Positions 7,983 through 17,264 of a stretch of 64,000 bases of DNA are shown here, one piece after another. This stretch comes from an uncultured Butyrivibrio sp. GTDB lineage: Bacteria; Bacillota; Clostridia; Lachnospirales; Lachnospiraceae. The position numbers and the translations under genes were made by a program. The stretch covers positions 1-64,000 of the forward strand of contig NZ_CAMVPU010000005.1 of the NCBI RefSeq assembly GCF_947169445.1, written 5' to 3'. The notes beneath the pieces were generated by a model. The model had not been told where the DNA came from. It did not search any database and saw only the letters and a program-made list of their open reading frames with translations. Each line of letters begins with the position of its first letter. Within the stretch, counting starts at the first letter, position 1.

Positions 7983-8467
7983 GACTTCACCACTCCTAAC
8001 GTTCTATTTAAGGAGGATAAAAAATCTCGTCCCGTACTTCTTATATCTTCGCCAAACTCAGGAATATAGTACTCTTCCATAAGCTTATCCAATGACACAA
8101 TGCCAATGGCCTTTATCTCACTTTTGGTGTAACTGTCCACATTTATTCCGGTGGTCTCTGCAACAAAGCCTCTTATTTCTATACTAAGACGCTGATATGC
8201 ATTTCTCATATCTATTGTCTTATTCCTGTACGCATCCGAAAGCGCAGAAAGCCTGTGGATATAATCGTTTTTGATAACAGCCAGTTCTCTTCTGGTGGGA
8301 GTCTTGATCACGGGCCTGCCTGCATTCTTTTGCATCCTGTAAAATTTATAAAGCCGCAAAAGAGCTACAACCAAAAGCTCAATTCCCCCCAAAAGAACTA
8401 GCACAGCTATTAAAATAACCCACCAGTAATACTCAAATGGCGGACGTAATGTAACCGTAGTAACCAT
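7973..8467 (-). CDS. single-pass membrane protein of the MoxR/Bat operon
   Basis: The 164-residue product has a hydrophobic helix at about 14-37 followed by a basic, helical cytoplasmic part. It lies between the DUF58 and BatA-like genes, the usual place of a small membrane subunit in Bat operons, but I cannot name its family. I chose the ATG at 8467, six bases after AAAGGT. It overlaps the end of the DUF58 gene by 35 bp; the ATG at 8575 would overlap far more. Confidence 0.65.
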   Translation of the reverse strand: MVTTVTLRPPFEYYWWVILIAVLVLLGGIELLVVALLRLYKFYRMQKNAGRPVIKTPTRRELAVIKNDYIHRLSALSDAYRNKTIDMRNAYQRLSIEIRGFVAETTGINVDSYTKSEIKAIGIVSLDKLMEEYYIPEFGEDIRSTGRDFLSSLNRTLGVVKSWR

Positions 8468-9332
8468 GTCTGTACCTTTCAAGCAGATCAACAGTGGCAT
8501 CAATAATCTGACTTTCCGTCTGGATCGTGGTAAGTCCCACCTTGTTCTGCTTACATAAATGTGACGCCTTATCAAATATCTGTTTATGAATCCTTACTTC
8601 CTCTTCGTGGAGCTTTTTGTTATGGGAAAAGAAAAGCTTCTCATACAGACTTAAGTCGTTGTCATAAACGATATCTCCTGTCAGCATTGCATCTTCAATA
8701 TTGATTATAAGAAGGTCGTGATCTGCCGTAATACCTCTTAGCATATTCCCATCAAGATTATTAAGACCGTCCATATCTGTTATAAGGAAGATGATCATAC
8801 GCTTATTAATGGAGGACATTATTTCCTCCATAACACCCTTCACCGTGTTGGTATGATCCAGCGCTATTTTCCCCTCAAGGCCATAAAGGAGTTTCTCCAT
8901 ATGCTCCGGTCCGGACCTAAAGAGGCTTATCATGGACTTCTCTCCGTCAGGATAAGCAAGGGCATAGTCAGCACCATTCCTGCCTGTAATATAGGCGATA
9001 GTCCCAAAGGTCATAAGAGCCAGCTCTTTCTTGGAATCCCCCTTTGGCGTATTGCCTTCCATCTTACTGCCGCAGTCACAGACAAACATTACGTTGTGAC
9101 GCCTGTCCGTCATATATCTGCGCACTAAAATATCCCCCATTCGAGATGAGGATTTCCAGTCAATGTCGTGAACGTCATCACCAAAGGTATATTCCTTCAG
9201 ATCATCAAATTCCATGCTGCGTCCCCGATGAATCGAGTGAAAATCACCATCTAAGATATTGGAGGTCTTGCGATTAGTATAAAGAGCTACTGCCCGTCTT
9301 ATTCTGGATAAATATTCGTAGTCTAGTTTCAT
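8433..9332 (-). CDS. DUF58 (vWA-related) protein of the MoxR/Bat operon
   Basis: This 299-residue soluble protein has the DUF58 core near residues 40-75: DDLKEYTFGDDVHDIDWKSS, then RRYMTDRR. The vWA-type metal motif after it is degenerate (CDCGSKM instead of DxSxS). The start overlaps the moxR stop as ATGA, showing translational coupling. DUF58 proteins are regular partners of MoxR ATPases; their exact role is not established. Confidence 0.85.
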   Translation of the reverse strand: MKLDYEYLSRIRRAVALYTNRKTSNILDGDFHSIHRGRSMEFDDLKEYTFGDDVHDIDWKSSSRMGDILVRRYMTDRRHNVMFVCDCGSKMEGNTPKGDSKKELALMTFGTIAYITGRNGADYALAYPDGEKSMISLFRSGPEHMEKLLYGLEGKIALDHTNTVKGVMEEIMSSINKRMIIFLITDMDGLNNLDGNMLRGITADHDLLIINIEDAMLTGDIVYDNDLSLYEKLFFSHNKKLHEEEVRIHKQIFDKASHLCKQNKVGLTTIQTESQIIDATVDLLERYRHGYYGYITSAI

Positions 9333-10330
9333 GGTGTCTTTACTGAGTTGACGATGCCGTCAATAACCTGTTCTACAGATACGTTGTCGGCAACAGCTGC
9401 GTAGTTGAGACCAATTCTGTGACGAAGAACCGGATATCTAACCGCCTTAACATCATCAGGTACAACGTAGGTTCTGCCCTGAATAAGAGCTGCTGCCTTG
9501 GCCATCTTAAGGAAAGCAATAGATGCTCTTGGGCTACAGCCGATCCTTACATACTTGCCCACATCACAGCCCGGAATCTGATTTGCTCTTCTGCTGGCCA
9601 CAACAATGCTGGAAATATACCATTTTATTGCATCATCAACATACACTTTCTCACAGATATCCTGAACCTTATCTACATCTCTTATCGAAAGAACCGGTGG
9701 CTCTACTCTGGAAATAACACCGCTCTCTATTCGGTTAAGGATCTCAACTTCTTCAGAAGCAAGAGGATATGTAATAACCTCTTTTATCAGGAATCTGTCA
9801 GTCTGAGCCTCAGAAAGAGGATAGGTTCCCTCCTGCTCAATTGGGTTCTGGGTAGCTATTACGGTAAAGATATCCTCAGGCATCCTATAGGTCTTACCAC
9901 CTATTGTAACCTGCTTCTCCTGCATAGCTTCCAGCATAGCAGACTGAGTCTTGGCACTTGATCTGTTAACCTCATCCAGAAGGACAAAGTTCGCAAATAC
10001 TGGGCCCAAGATTGTTTCAAACTTACCGTTTGCCTGATTATAAATCTGGGTTCCGATGATATCTCCCGGTAAAAGATCCGGTGTACACTGTATTCTGGCA
10101 AACTTACCATCCACCGCATCTGAAATAGCCTTGGCTGCTGTTGTCTTGGCAAGGCCCGGTACGGACTCGATAAGTATATGGCCATCTGCAATTATCGCTC
10201 CGATCAGTGAAAACTTAAGCTGGCTCTGGCCAACGACCTTGGCATCATAGTAGTCAGAAAGCTTTTTTACCACATCCTGAGAATAATTAAATTCTTCTTC
10301 TGTAATCTTAATATTTCCCTGTTCGTTCAT
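9329..10330 (-). CDS. MoxR-family AAA+ ATPase
   Basis: The 333-residue ATPase shows Walker A SVPGLAKTTAAKA (about 55-67), Walker B FVLLDEVNR, sensor motif ATQNPIEQEGTYPL, and SPRAS near the C-terminus. It is the first gene of a five-gene overlapping cluster with DUF58, a membrane protein, and BatA-, BatB- and BatC-like products. MoxR ATPases act as chaperones that insert cofactors or remodel partner proteins through vWA domains. Confidence 0.92.
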   Translation of the reverse strand: MNEQGNIKITEEEFNYSQDVVKKLSDYYDAKVVGQSQLKFSLIGAIIADGHILIESVPGLAKTTAAKAISDAVDGKFARIQCTPDLLPGDIIGTQIYNQANGKFETILGPVFANFVLLDEVNRSSAKTQSAMLEAMQEKQVTIGGKTYRMPEDIFTVIATQNPIEQEGTYPLSEAQTDRFLIKEVITYPLASEEVEILNRIESGVISRVEPPVLSIRDVDKVQDICEKVYVDDAIKWYISSIVVASRRANQIPGCDVGKYVRIGCSPRASIAFLKMAKAAALIQGRTYVVPDDVKAVRYPVLRHRIGLNYAAVADNVSVEQVIDGIVNSVKTP

Positions 10331-10366
10331 ATTTCTTCTTTCCTGTTATCTGTTTTTTTATGAAGG

Positions 10367-10404
10367 AAGCTCACTATTCATTATTTTAAACGAATAGTGA
10401 GCTT
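10367..10404. terminator. hairpin between metF and moxR
   Basis: AAGCTCACTATTC (10367-10379) pairs with GAATAGTGAGCTT (10392-10404). The T tract is best on the plus strand; on the minus strand, where both flanking genes lie, it is weak. It probably separates the metF and moxR units. Confidence 0.6.
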
Positions 10405-10420
10405 TTTACAAATTACAGTT

Positions 10421-11284
10421 TTACCTTATTATTGTGGCAAGATTTCTCATAATTCCTGCAGCGATATCAGGCTTGTTCATAGAATAAACATGGATATGGC
10501 TGACTCCGTTTGAAATAAGATCAATGATCTGATCGCTGGCATAGATAATTCCGGCTTCCTTCATCTTCTCCGGATCATCTGCGAAACGGTCCACCATTAT
10601 CTTCATCTTCTGCGGAATGGTTGATCCTGACAATGCAACGCTTCTTGCAACCTGCTTGGCATTGGTGATAGGCATGATACCGGGAAGTACCGGAACCTCA
10701 ATGCCCTTTTCTCTTATCCTGTACAGGAACTGATACAGAGTTGAATTATCAAAAAACATCTGGGTTGTGAGGAAGTCACAGCCTGCATCTACTTTTTCTT
10801 TCAGGTGAATGATATCCTCTGACTGCCTTGCGCACTCCACATGTCCTTCAGGATAGCAGGCACCACCTATGCAAAAGCTCTCATCCTGGGATTTGATATC
10901 ATAAATAAGCTGAGTAGCATGATCGTAGTCAAAGCAAACACGGCCTTCCTTAGGGATATCTCCTCTAAGAGCCATGATATTCTCAATTCCCTTGTCCTTG
11001 TATACGCTGATCATGTCCTTCACATATTCCTTAGTGGAAGAAACACAGGTAAGATGTGCAAGGACAGGAGTCTCATATTTGTTCTGAAGATCAGCAGCGA
11101 TATTGGCAGTGTTCTTGCTAGTGCCGCCGCCCGCTCCATAGGTAACGCTCATAAAGTCAGGCTTTAATGCTGCTATCTCTGCAGCTGCCTTCTCTACAGC
11201 TTCATAGCCCGCATCAGTCTTAGGCGGGAATACTTCAAAAGAAAGGGTTACTTCCTTCTCTTTTAAGATGTCACGAATTTTCAT
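10421..11284 (-). CDS. metF: methylenetetrahydrofolate reductase
   Basis: The 287-residue TIM-barrel flavoprotein has the family markers FEVFPPK near the N-terminus, YGAGGGTSKNT, ALRGDIP, and a QMFFDN segment. It reduces 5,10-methylene-THF to 5-methyl-THF for methionine synthesis. It begins three bases after the purB stop, so the two are co-transcribed, linking purine and one-carbon metabolism. Length is normal for the bacterial enzyme. Confidence 0.95.
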   Translation of the reverse strand: MKIRDILKEKEVTLSFEVFPPKTDAGYEAVEKAAAEIAALKPDFMSVTYGAGGGTSKNTANIAADLQNKYETPVLAHLTCVSSTKEYVKDMISVYKDKGIENIMALRGDIPKEGRVCFDYDHATQLIYDIKSQDESFCIGGACYPEGHVECARQSEDIIHLKEKVDAGCDFLTTQMFFDNSTLYQFLYRIREKGIEVPVLPGIMPITNAKQVARSVALSGSTIPQKMKIMVDRFADDPEKMKEAGIIYASDQIIDLISNGVSHIHVYSMNKPDIAAGIMRNLATIIR

Positions 11285-11287
11285 ATG

Positions 11288-12721
11288 TTATACCTCTATA
11301 TTTGCTGTAAGTCCCAATTCACCCTTATTTGCCTCTAAAATAGGCTTTACTACTTCGTCAAGGAACTTATCAACCTGGTGAGCGCTGCATCCAACGTACT
11401 TTGATGGATCCATGGACTTCTGAAGGTCCTCTAAAGACATGTGGAATGCAGGATCTGCAGCAATCAGTTCAAGGAGGTTATTCTCTTTACCCTCTACCTT
11501 AACGTTCCTGCCTGCTTCCATTGAAAGCTCACGGATTCTCTCATGAAGCTCCTGTCTGTCACCACCTGCCTTAACAGCATCCATCATGATATTCTCGGTT
11601 GCCATAAATGGAAGCTCTGACATAAGTCTCTTTTCAATAACCTTAGGATAAACCACAAGGCCGTCTACTACATTAAGACAAAGATCAAGTACTCCGTCTG
11701 TAGCAAGGAAGCCTTCAGGAATAGAAAGTCTCTTATTGGCTGAATCATCAAGTGTTCTCTCAAACCACTGTGAAACCTCTGTAATTGCAGGGTTAAGTGT
11801 ATCTACGATAACGTATCTGGAAAGTGAACAGATTCTCTCACTTCTCATAGGATTTCTCTTATATGCCATAGCAGAAGAACCGATCTGACTCTTTTCAAAT
11901 GGCTCCTCAACCTCTTTCAAATGCTGAAGAAGTCTGATATCCTGAGCCATCTTGGTTGCTGATGAGCAGATACCTGCAAGGACATTTACAACCTTCATAT
12001 CTATCTTACGGCTATAGGTCTGGCCTGAAACAGCCATGCAGCCCTTAAAACCCATCTTTTCCGCAAGCATTGGATCAAGTCTGTCTACCTTCTCAAGGTC
12101 TCCGTCGAAGAGTTCAAGGAAAGAAGCCTGTGTACCGGTTGTTCCCTTTGAACCAAGAAGCTTCATATTATCAAGGACATAGTCAAGATCCTCAAGGTCA
12201 ATTGTAAAATCCTGAAGCCAGAGGCATGCTCTTTTTCCTACTGTAGTTGGCTGAGCAGGCTGGAAGTGGGTAAAACCGAGAGTTGCCTGATTCTTATACT
12301 TATCGGCAAATTTGGAAAGCTCTGCGATCACATTTATCAGTTTCTTACGAACAAGCTTAAGGGCCTGTGTCATAACAATAATATCTGTGTTGTCGCCAAC
12401 ATAGCAGCTGGTAGCTCCAAGGTGGATGATTCCCTTAGCCTTAGGGCACTGCTGACCATAAGCATATACATGGCTCATTACATCGTGGCGAACTTCTTTT
12501 TCTCTTGCTCTGGCAACATCATAGTTGATATCATCCTGATGCTCTTTTAATTCATCAATCTGTTCCTGAGTTATATTAAGTCCAAGCTCATGCTCAATTT
12601 CTGCAAGGGCAATCCACAGTTTTCTCCAGGTTCTGAATTTCATATCCTGAGAAAAAATATACTGCATCTCCTTGCTGGCATAACGCTCTGAAAGTGGGCT
12701 GGTGTAACGATCTGTACTCAT
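11288..12721 (-). CDS. purB: adenylosuccinate lyase
   Basis: The 477-residue protein belongs to the fumarase/aspartase superfamily. It has the signature GSSAMAYKRNPMRSE, HLGATSCYVGDNTD, and FTHFQPAQPTTVGKR. It cleaves SAICAR and adenylosuccinate in purine synthesis. An AGGATC-type ribosome site precedes the ATG. It sits between purF and metF on the same strand. Confidence 0.96.
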   Translation of the reverse strand: MSTDRYTSPLSERYASKEMQYIFSQDMKFRTWRKLWIALAEIEHELGLNITQEQIDELKEHQDDINYDVARAREKEVRHDVMSHVYAYGQQCPKAKGIIHLGATSCYVGDNTDIIVMTQALKLVRKKLINVIAELSKFADKYKNQATLGFTHFQPAQPTTVGKRACLWLQDFTIDLEDLDYVLDNMKLLGSKGTTGTQASFLELFDGDLEKVDRLDPMLAEKMGFKGCMAVSGQTYSRKIDMKVVNVLAGICSSATKMAQDIRLLQHLKEVEEPFEKSQIGSSAMAYKRNPMRSERICSLSRYVIVDTLNPAITEVSQWFERTLDDSANKRLSIPEGFLATDGVLDLCLNVVDGLVVYPKVIEKRLMSELPFMATENIMMDAVKAGGDRQELHERIRELSMEAGRNVKVEGKENNLLELIAADPAFHMSLEDLQKSMDPSKYVGCSAHQVDKFLDEVVKPILEANKGELGLTANIEV

Positions 12722-12755
12722 AATGATCCTCCAATTAATAATTTAATTTTTATAT

Positions 12756-12817
12756 CGCGATAACGCATGGCTCCACTTCGTTCTCGCCATACTACGGACA
12801 CTCGGAATCCTTTATCG
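12756..12817. repeat. short inverted-end element between purF and purB
   Basis: The segment begins GCGATAA and ends TTATCGC, as 7-bp inverted ends around an interior of about 48 bp. It overlaps the last codons and stop of purF. It could be a small dispersed repeat or an intergenic hairpin; only this one copy is in the window. Confidence 0.3.
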
Positions 12818-14254
12818 CTCAAAATCTCCTCGTATATCTTCAATTGGTGGTGCAACCGGATATTCACCTGTAAAGCATCCCTTACAGATTCCAAGTTTTC
12901 CTCCAACCATTTCCTCTAATCTCTCTATATTTAGATATGCCAGTGAATCTGCTCCTATGATCTTGCAGATATCATCAACATTTCTATTATATGCAATCAG
13001 CTGATCTCTTGCAGGAACGTCGGTTCCAAAGTAGCATGGCCACAAGAAAGGAGGCGAGCTGACTCTCATGTGAACCTCCTTGGCTCCTGCATCACGCAGC
13101 ATCCTGACAATTCTGTCCGAAGTGGTTCCACGTACAATAGAGTCATCTATCATGATGATTCTCTTACCCTCTACTGCACTCTTTAAGGCATTTAACTTAA
13201 CCTGAACGCTGGATTCCCTATTCTTTTGCTTGGGCTTAATAAAGGTTCTTCCAACATATGAATTCTTGACAAAAGCCTGTCCGTACGGAATTCCCGACTC
13301 AAGAGCATAGCCAAGAGCAGCCACGTTTCCTGACTCCGGAACGCCTACAACCATGTCTGCATCTACTGGTGAATCCTTGGCAAGAAATCTTCCTGCCGCG
13401 ATTCTGGCATCATATACGCTCACTCCGTCAATGCAGCTATCAGGCCTTGAGAAATAGATGTACTCAAAAATACAGCGGGCGTGCTTTTCTTTTTCTATGC
13501 ACATGGACTTGTCTGACCTGATTCCAAACTCCGGAGAAATAGTCACTATCTCACCGGGTTCCACATCTCTTATAAAGGTAGCACCAATCGTATCAAGAGC
13601 GCAGGTCTCGGAAGCAAGAATATAAGTATTTTCCCTTCTGCCTATCACGAGCGGCTTAAATCCATATGGATCCCTTGCACCGATAAGCTTTCTCGGAGAA
13701 GCGATAACAAGACTGTAGGCTCCCCTTAGCTTAAGCATTGCCTTTCCAACAGCTTCCTCTACAGAAGAAGTTTCAAGTCTGTCCCTGGCAATAAGATATG
13801 CAATTAATTCCGAATCAATAGTGGTCTGAAAAATCGCACCGGTATAAGCGAGCTCATTGCGCAGCTCTGGTGCATTGACAAGGTTACCGTTATGGGCAAG
13901 TGCCAGGGTACCCTTTACATAATTAAGAACAAGCGGCTGAGCATTTTCTCTTGTGCTGCTACCAGCCGTAGAATAGCGCACATGTCCAACACCAATATCA
14001 CCTTTGAGGCCATCAAGAATCTCAGGCGTAAACGCTTCATTTACAAGCCCCATATCCTTGTAGCTGACAACCTTCCCCTTGGGTCCATTAGTGTCGCTGA
14101 CGGCAATACCGCAGCTCTCCTGACCTCTGTGCTGCAGAGAAACCAGTCCATAGTAGATGGAACCGGCAACGTCTCCACCATCAAAATCATACATACCAAA
14201 AACGCCGCATTCCTCACCCAGGCGTTTATAGTTCTCGGTTCTGATATCGTTCAT
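12812..14254 (-). CDS. purF: amidophosphoribosyltransferase
   Basis: This 480-residue enzyme has an N-terminal class II glutaminase domain and a C-terminal phosphoribosyltransferase domain (MIDDSIVRGTTSDR). The nucleophile cysteine is in ECGVFG at residue 16, after a 15-residue propeptide normally removed. Cysteines in KHARCIFEY, FLWPCYFG and CKGC match the Bacillus-type enzyme with an oxygen-sensitive 4Fe-4S cluster. I chose the ATG at 14254, preceded by GGGAG, over the ATG at 14266, which is part of that site. It catalyses the first committed step of purine synthesis. Confidence 0.95.
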   Translation of the reverse strand: MNDIRTENYKRLGEECGVFGMYDFDGGDVAGSIYYGLVSLQHRGQESCGIAVSDTNGPKGKVVSYKDMGLVNEAFTPEILDGLKGDIGVGHVRYSTAGSSTRENAQPLVLNYVKGTLALAHNGNLVNAPELRNELAYTGAIFQTTIDSELIAYLIARDRLETSSVEEAVGKAMLKLRGAYSLVIASPRKLIGARDPYGFKPLVIGRRENTYILASETCALDTIGATFIRDVEPGEIVTISPEFGIRSDKSMCIEKEKHARCIFEYIYFSRPDSCIDGVSVYDARIAAGRFLAKDSPVDADMVVGVPESGNVAALGYALESGIPYGQAFVKNSYVGRTFIKPKQKNRESSVQVKLNALKSAVEGKRIIMIDDSIVRGTTSDRIVRMLRDAGAKEVHMRVSSPPFLWPCYFGTDVPARDQLIAYNRNVDDICKIIGADSLAYLNIERLEEMVGGKLGICKGCFTGEYPVAPPIEDIRGDFER

Positions 14255-14300
14255 ACAATCTCCCATTTGTGAAAAAATGAATGTTGCTCAAACAAATTTG

Positions 14301-14329
14301 ATAATAGCATTTAGCCTCTTTAAAAACAA
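14301..14329 (-). promoter_or_regulatory. candidate sigma-A promoter of purF
   Basis: On the minus strand TTGTTT (14329-14324) and TATTAT (14306-14301) are 17 bases apart, about 50 bp upstream of the purF start and just after the metI terminator. Confidence 0.55.
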
Positions 14330-14340
14330 TGATTATTTTG

Positions 14341-14390
14341 CATAAAAAATGCGCCTTTGCCACACATTTAATTTATGGGCAAAGGCACAT
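14341..14390 (-). terminator. intrinsic terminator after metI
   Basis: GCGCCTTTGCC (14351-14361) pairs with GGCAAAGGCAC (14378-14388), with one G-T pair. TTTTTTATG follows on the minus strand. Confidence 0.85.
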
Positions 14391-14392
14391 AT

Positions 14393-15055
14393 TTAAGACA
14401 TCTTTTTATACATATGGTTTCCGAGCATCTGTATCAGCTGTACAAAGGCAATCAGAATAATAGAACAAACTATAAGATAGTCTGTCTTATACTGCTGATA
14501 ACCGTATCTGATGGCAATATCACCGATACCGCCGCCACCCACTGTTCCGGCCATAGCAGAATAGCCAATAAGGGAAATAACCAAAAGTACAACACCGTTT
14601 AACATTCTTGGAATAGACTCTTTTACATAAACCCTCATAAGGATCTGGAAATTAGAAGCACCAAAAGCTCTTGCAGCCTCAATTACTCCGGGATTAGTCT
14701 CACGAAGACTAGTCTCGAAAACCCTTGCAATATAGGGGATCGCAGAAACTGTAAGAGGCACAATTGAAGCTGTTGTTCCAATGGATTTACCCACAACCAT
14801 TCTGGTAAAAGGAATCAGTATTACCAGCAGGATAATAAATGGAAAGCTTCTAAATACATTAACTATAAAACTCAAAATCTCATACACTACCTTGTTGGGC
14901 TTAAGTCCATCCGGTGCAGTAAGAGTCAAAATAATAGCCGGTATAAAGCCTAAGATTACTGAAAAAAGTGTAGACCAGAAAACCATGTAAAGTGTCTGAT
15001 AAAATGCCTTTAACACTATTTCCGTCATACCGGTTGATGATAAAATTCCTGACAT
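14393..15055 (-). CDS. metI: methionine ABC transporter permease
   Basis: The 220-residue membrane protein has five to six helices and the ATPase-contact (EAA) loop EAARAFGASNFQILMRVYVKE, as in MetI. It lies downstream of metN and metQ and completes a D/L-methionine importer. The gap to metN is 73 bp with no terminator. Confidence 0.92.
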   Translation of the reverse strand: MSGILSSTGMTEIVLKAFYQTLYMVFWSTLFSVILGFIPAIILTLTAPDGLKPNKVVYEILSFIVNVFRSFPFIILLVILIPFTRMVVGKSIGTTASIVPLTVSAIPYIARVFETSLRETNPGVIEAARAFGASNFQILMRVYVKESIPRMLNGVVLLVISLIGYSAMAGTVGGGGIGDIAIRYGYQQYKTDYLIVCSIILIAFVQLIQMLGNHMYKKMS

Positions 15056-15128
15056 TAATAAACCTCCAAAAAAACCATCTATTTCTACTCAATTCAGCAG
15101 TGCTATCTGCTAACTGAAACTTATCCTA

Positions 15129-16103
15129 TTATTTGCTTACAACTTCCCAGGTCACATTCTTGGAATCCAGGAATGCACACGCTTTTTCAAGGTCTTCTTC
15201 CTTCATATTAAGAACAAGACTTCCGTAGACATCCTCTCTGAAATCCTCAAGCTTAGCCCAGCAGATATTGAAATCTGTATGCAGCTCCTGAGACATCTGT
15301 GTTACGATAGGACGCTGATTGCCTTCTCCGAAGAAAAAGAGCTTTAGGTTAACTCCGCAAGTAGGAAGCTTGTCACTTTCTTCTCTAAGGAAATCTCTTA
15401 TCTCATGCTCTTTTGGCCAGATAAAGAGCTGCTCAGGCTTACCAACTGCCAGCACCTTACCGTTACTAAGGAATGCTACCCTCTGACAGATCTGCTTAAC
15501 AACTTCCATCTGATGAGTAACTACAACGATTGTAATTCCCATTTCTTTATTGATCTTCTGCAAAAGAGCAAGGATTCCTCTTGTGATCTCTGGATCCAGC
15601 GCACTTGTTGCTTCATCACACAGAAGGAAATCCGGATCAAGAACCAGTGCTCTTGCTATGGCAACCCTCTGCTTCTGTCCGCCTGAAAGCTCCCTTGGCT
15701 TGGCATGGATCTTTTCCTCAAGGCCAACAAGCTTTAAGAGCTTCATTATCTTTTCCTTAGACTCAGGTATATTTGGATTAATGCCCCAGAACTTCATAGG
15801 CAGAGCCACATTCTGATATACATCCAGTCTCTCCAGCAGATTAAAGCCCTGGAAGATCATTCCCATTCGCTTCTGAAGAAGGCGCAGGTTTTTCTTATCC
15901 TTAATATCTACCTTCTGTCCATCAACTAAGATCTCACCATCATCATATTTCTCAAGGCCATTGATACATCTAAGCAGTGTTGACTTACCAGCTCCCGACT
16001 GCCCGATTATTCCATAAATCTCGCCCTTCTCAATTTCAATTGAGATGTCCCTAAGGACTTCTGTTTTCTTAAATGACTTTTTAACATTCTTAATTTCTAT
16101 CAT
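15129..16103 (-). CDS. metN: methionine ABC transporter ATP-binding protein
   Basis: The 324-residue ATPase has Walker A GQSGAGKST, signature LSGGQKQRVAIARAL, Walker B LLCDEATSALD and the H-loop THQ. After about residue 240 it carries the C-terminal NIL domain that binds methionine and gives feedback inhibition in MetN proteins. It lies between metQ and metI. Confidence 0.94.
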   Translation of the reverse strand: MIEIKNVKKSFKKTEVLRDISIEIEKGEIYGIIGQSGAGKSTLLRCINGLEKYDDGEILVDGQKVDIKDKKNLRLLQKRMGMIFQGFNLLERLDVYQNVALPMKFWGINPNIPESKEKIMKLLKLVGLEEKIHAKPRELSGGQKQRVAIARALVLDPDFLLCDEATSALDPEITRGILALLQKINKEMGITIVVVTHQMEVVKQICQRVAFLSNGKVLAVGKPEQLFIWPKEHEIRDFLREESDKLPTCGVNLKLFFFGEGNQRPIVTQMSQELHTDFNICWAKLEDFREDVYGSLVLNMKEEDLEKACAFLDSKNVTWEVVSK

Positions 16104-16163
16104 TTCTTAACACTTCCAATTTTTGTTTTTCTGCACAAGTATACCACACTTCCACCATACATG

Positions 16164-16197
16164 GAAAGGCGCGCTGCAAATGAGCGGCGCGCCTTTC
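16164..16197 (-). terminator. GC-rich hairpin between metQ and metN
   Basis: GAAAGGCGCGC (16164-16174) pairs perfectly with GCGCGCCTTTC (16187-16197). No U tract follows on the minus strand, so it may act as a partial terminator or protect the 3' end of metQ mRNA. Either would give more binding protein than ATPase, as is common in ABC importer operons. Confidence 0.55.
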
Positions 16198-16239
16198 TGG
16201 TAGGATTTTTTATGGCATTAACATGGCATTTTAATGGCA

Positions 16240-17139
16240 TTACTTGGCATCAATAAATGAAGTGATAACTGCTCCCTTGTAGGTCTCATCAATGTAAGCC
16301 TGAACCTTGTCTGACTGAAGAGCCTTGATAAGAGCCTGTGTCTTTTCTGAAGACTCATTTCCTGCCTTAACTACAAGGAAGTTTGTTCTCTTAATTGTTG
16401 TCTCATCATCAAAAGACTCGATATCAAGAGCAGGATACTTAGCAGGAAGCTCAGCCTCAAGTGCATAGTTACCATTGATAGTAGCAGCATCAAGATCAGG
16501 AAGTGAAAGCGGAAGGCTTGCTGCCTCAAGTGGTGTGATTACATAGCCGTGAGGATTTGCCTCTTTATCATTGGTAAGAGAATCCTCTGTATAGTTAGCA
16601 TCACTTCCAAAGCCACCCTTTGAAGCAAGAAGTCCCTTTGAAACAAGAAGGTCAATTCCTCTCTCTCCGTTATCAGGATCATTAGGAATACCAATTGATG
16701 CTCCGTCAGGAAGATCAGAAAGTGATGTGTATTTCTGTGAATAAATTCCCATTGGCTCAATATGAACGCCGGCTACAGCTGCAAGATGAAGACCTGCATC
16801 CTGGTTCTGCTGGTTCATATAACCAAGTGTCTGGAAATAGTTAGCATCAAGTTCGCCCTGCTCAAGTGATGTATTAGGAAGTACATAGTCTGAAAATACT
16901 ACTGTATTAAGTGTCCAGCCATCCTCTGCAAGAACTTCCTTAACAATGTTATCAAGTATCTCAGCGTGTGGTACAGGTGTTGCACCAACTGTGATAGTCT
17001 TGTCGCCGGCTTCAGCTGATGCTGCTGGAGCTGCATCGCCGCTCTGGCTACTTGTAGCTCCCTCGCTGCCGCAACCTGTAAGTACTCCGAATGAAAGTGC
17101 AGCTGCAAGAACTACTGATGTGATCAATCTCTTTTTCAT
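16240..17139 (-). CDS. metQ: methionine ABC transporter substrate-binding lipoprotein
   Basis: The 299-residue product is an NlpA-family lipoprotein: signal peptide with lipobox VLTGC (cysteine 23), a serine/alanine-rich linker, then the binding domain beginning TITVGATPVPHAEIL. The segments DANYFQTLGYMN and GIPNDPDNGERG are typical of MetQ. It delivers methionine to MetNI. No SAM riboswitch or T-box was recognised in the 125 bp upstream. Confidence 0.94.
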   Translation of the reverse strand: MKKRLITSVVLAAALSFGVLTGCGSEGATSSQSGDAAPAASAEAGDKTITVGATPVPHAEILDNIVKEVLAEDGWTLNTVVFSDYVLPNTSLEQGELDANYFQTLGYMNQQNQDAGLHLAAVAGVHIEPMGIYSQKYTSLSDLPDGASIGIPNDPDNGERGIDLLVSKGLLASKGGFGSDANYTEDSLTNDKEANPHGYVITPLEAASLPLSLPDLDAATINGNYALEAELPAKYPALDIESFDDETTIKRTNFLVVKAGNESSEKTQALIKALQSDKVQAYIDETYKGAVITSFIDAK

Positions 17140-17264
17140 AATATATTTTCCTCCTCAACCCGCCAGCTTTATGTGCTGCGGTTTATTAACTTGAACTTAT
17201 AATAAAACATTTTTCTCAGCATGTGAATTATCACATACTTTTAAGTTGCGATAACCTCCGTTTA

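Noticed and set aside
12718..12906. 62-codon minus-strand ORF between purF and purB
   Set aside because: It largely overlaps the purF 3' end in another frame, has no ribosome site and no recognisable product.
17140..17264. SAM riboswitch upstream of metQ
   Set aside because: The conserved SAM-I core and kink-turn sequences are absent and the leader is too short and AT-rich.
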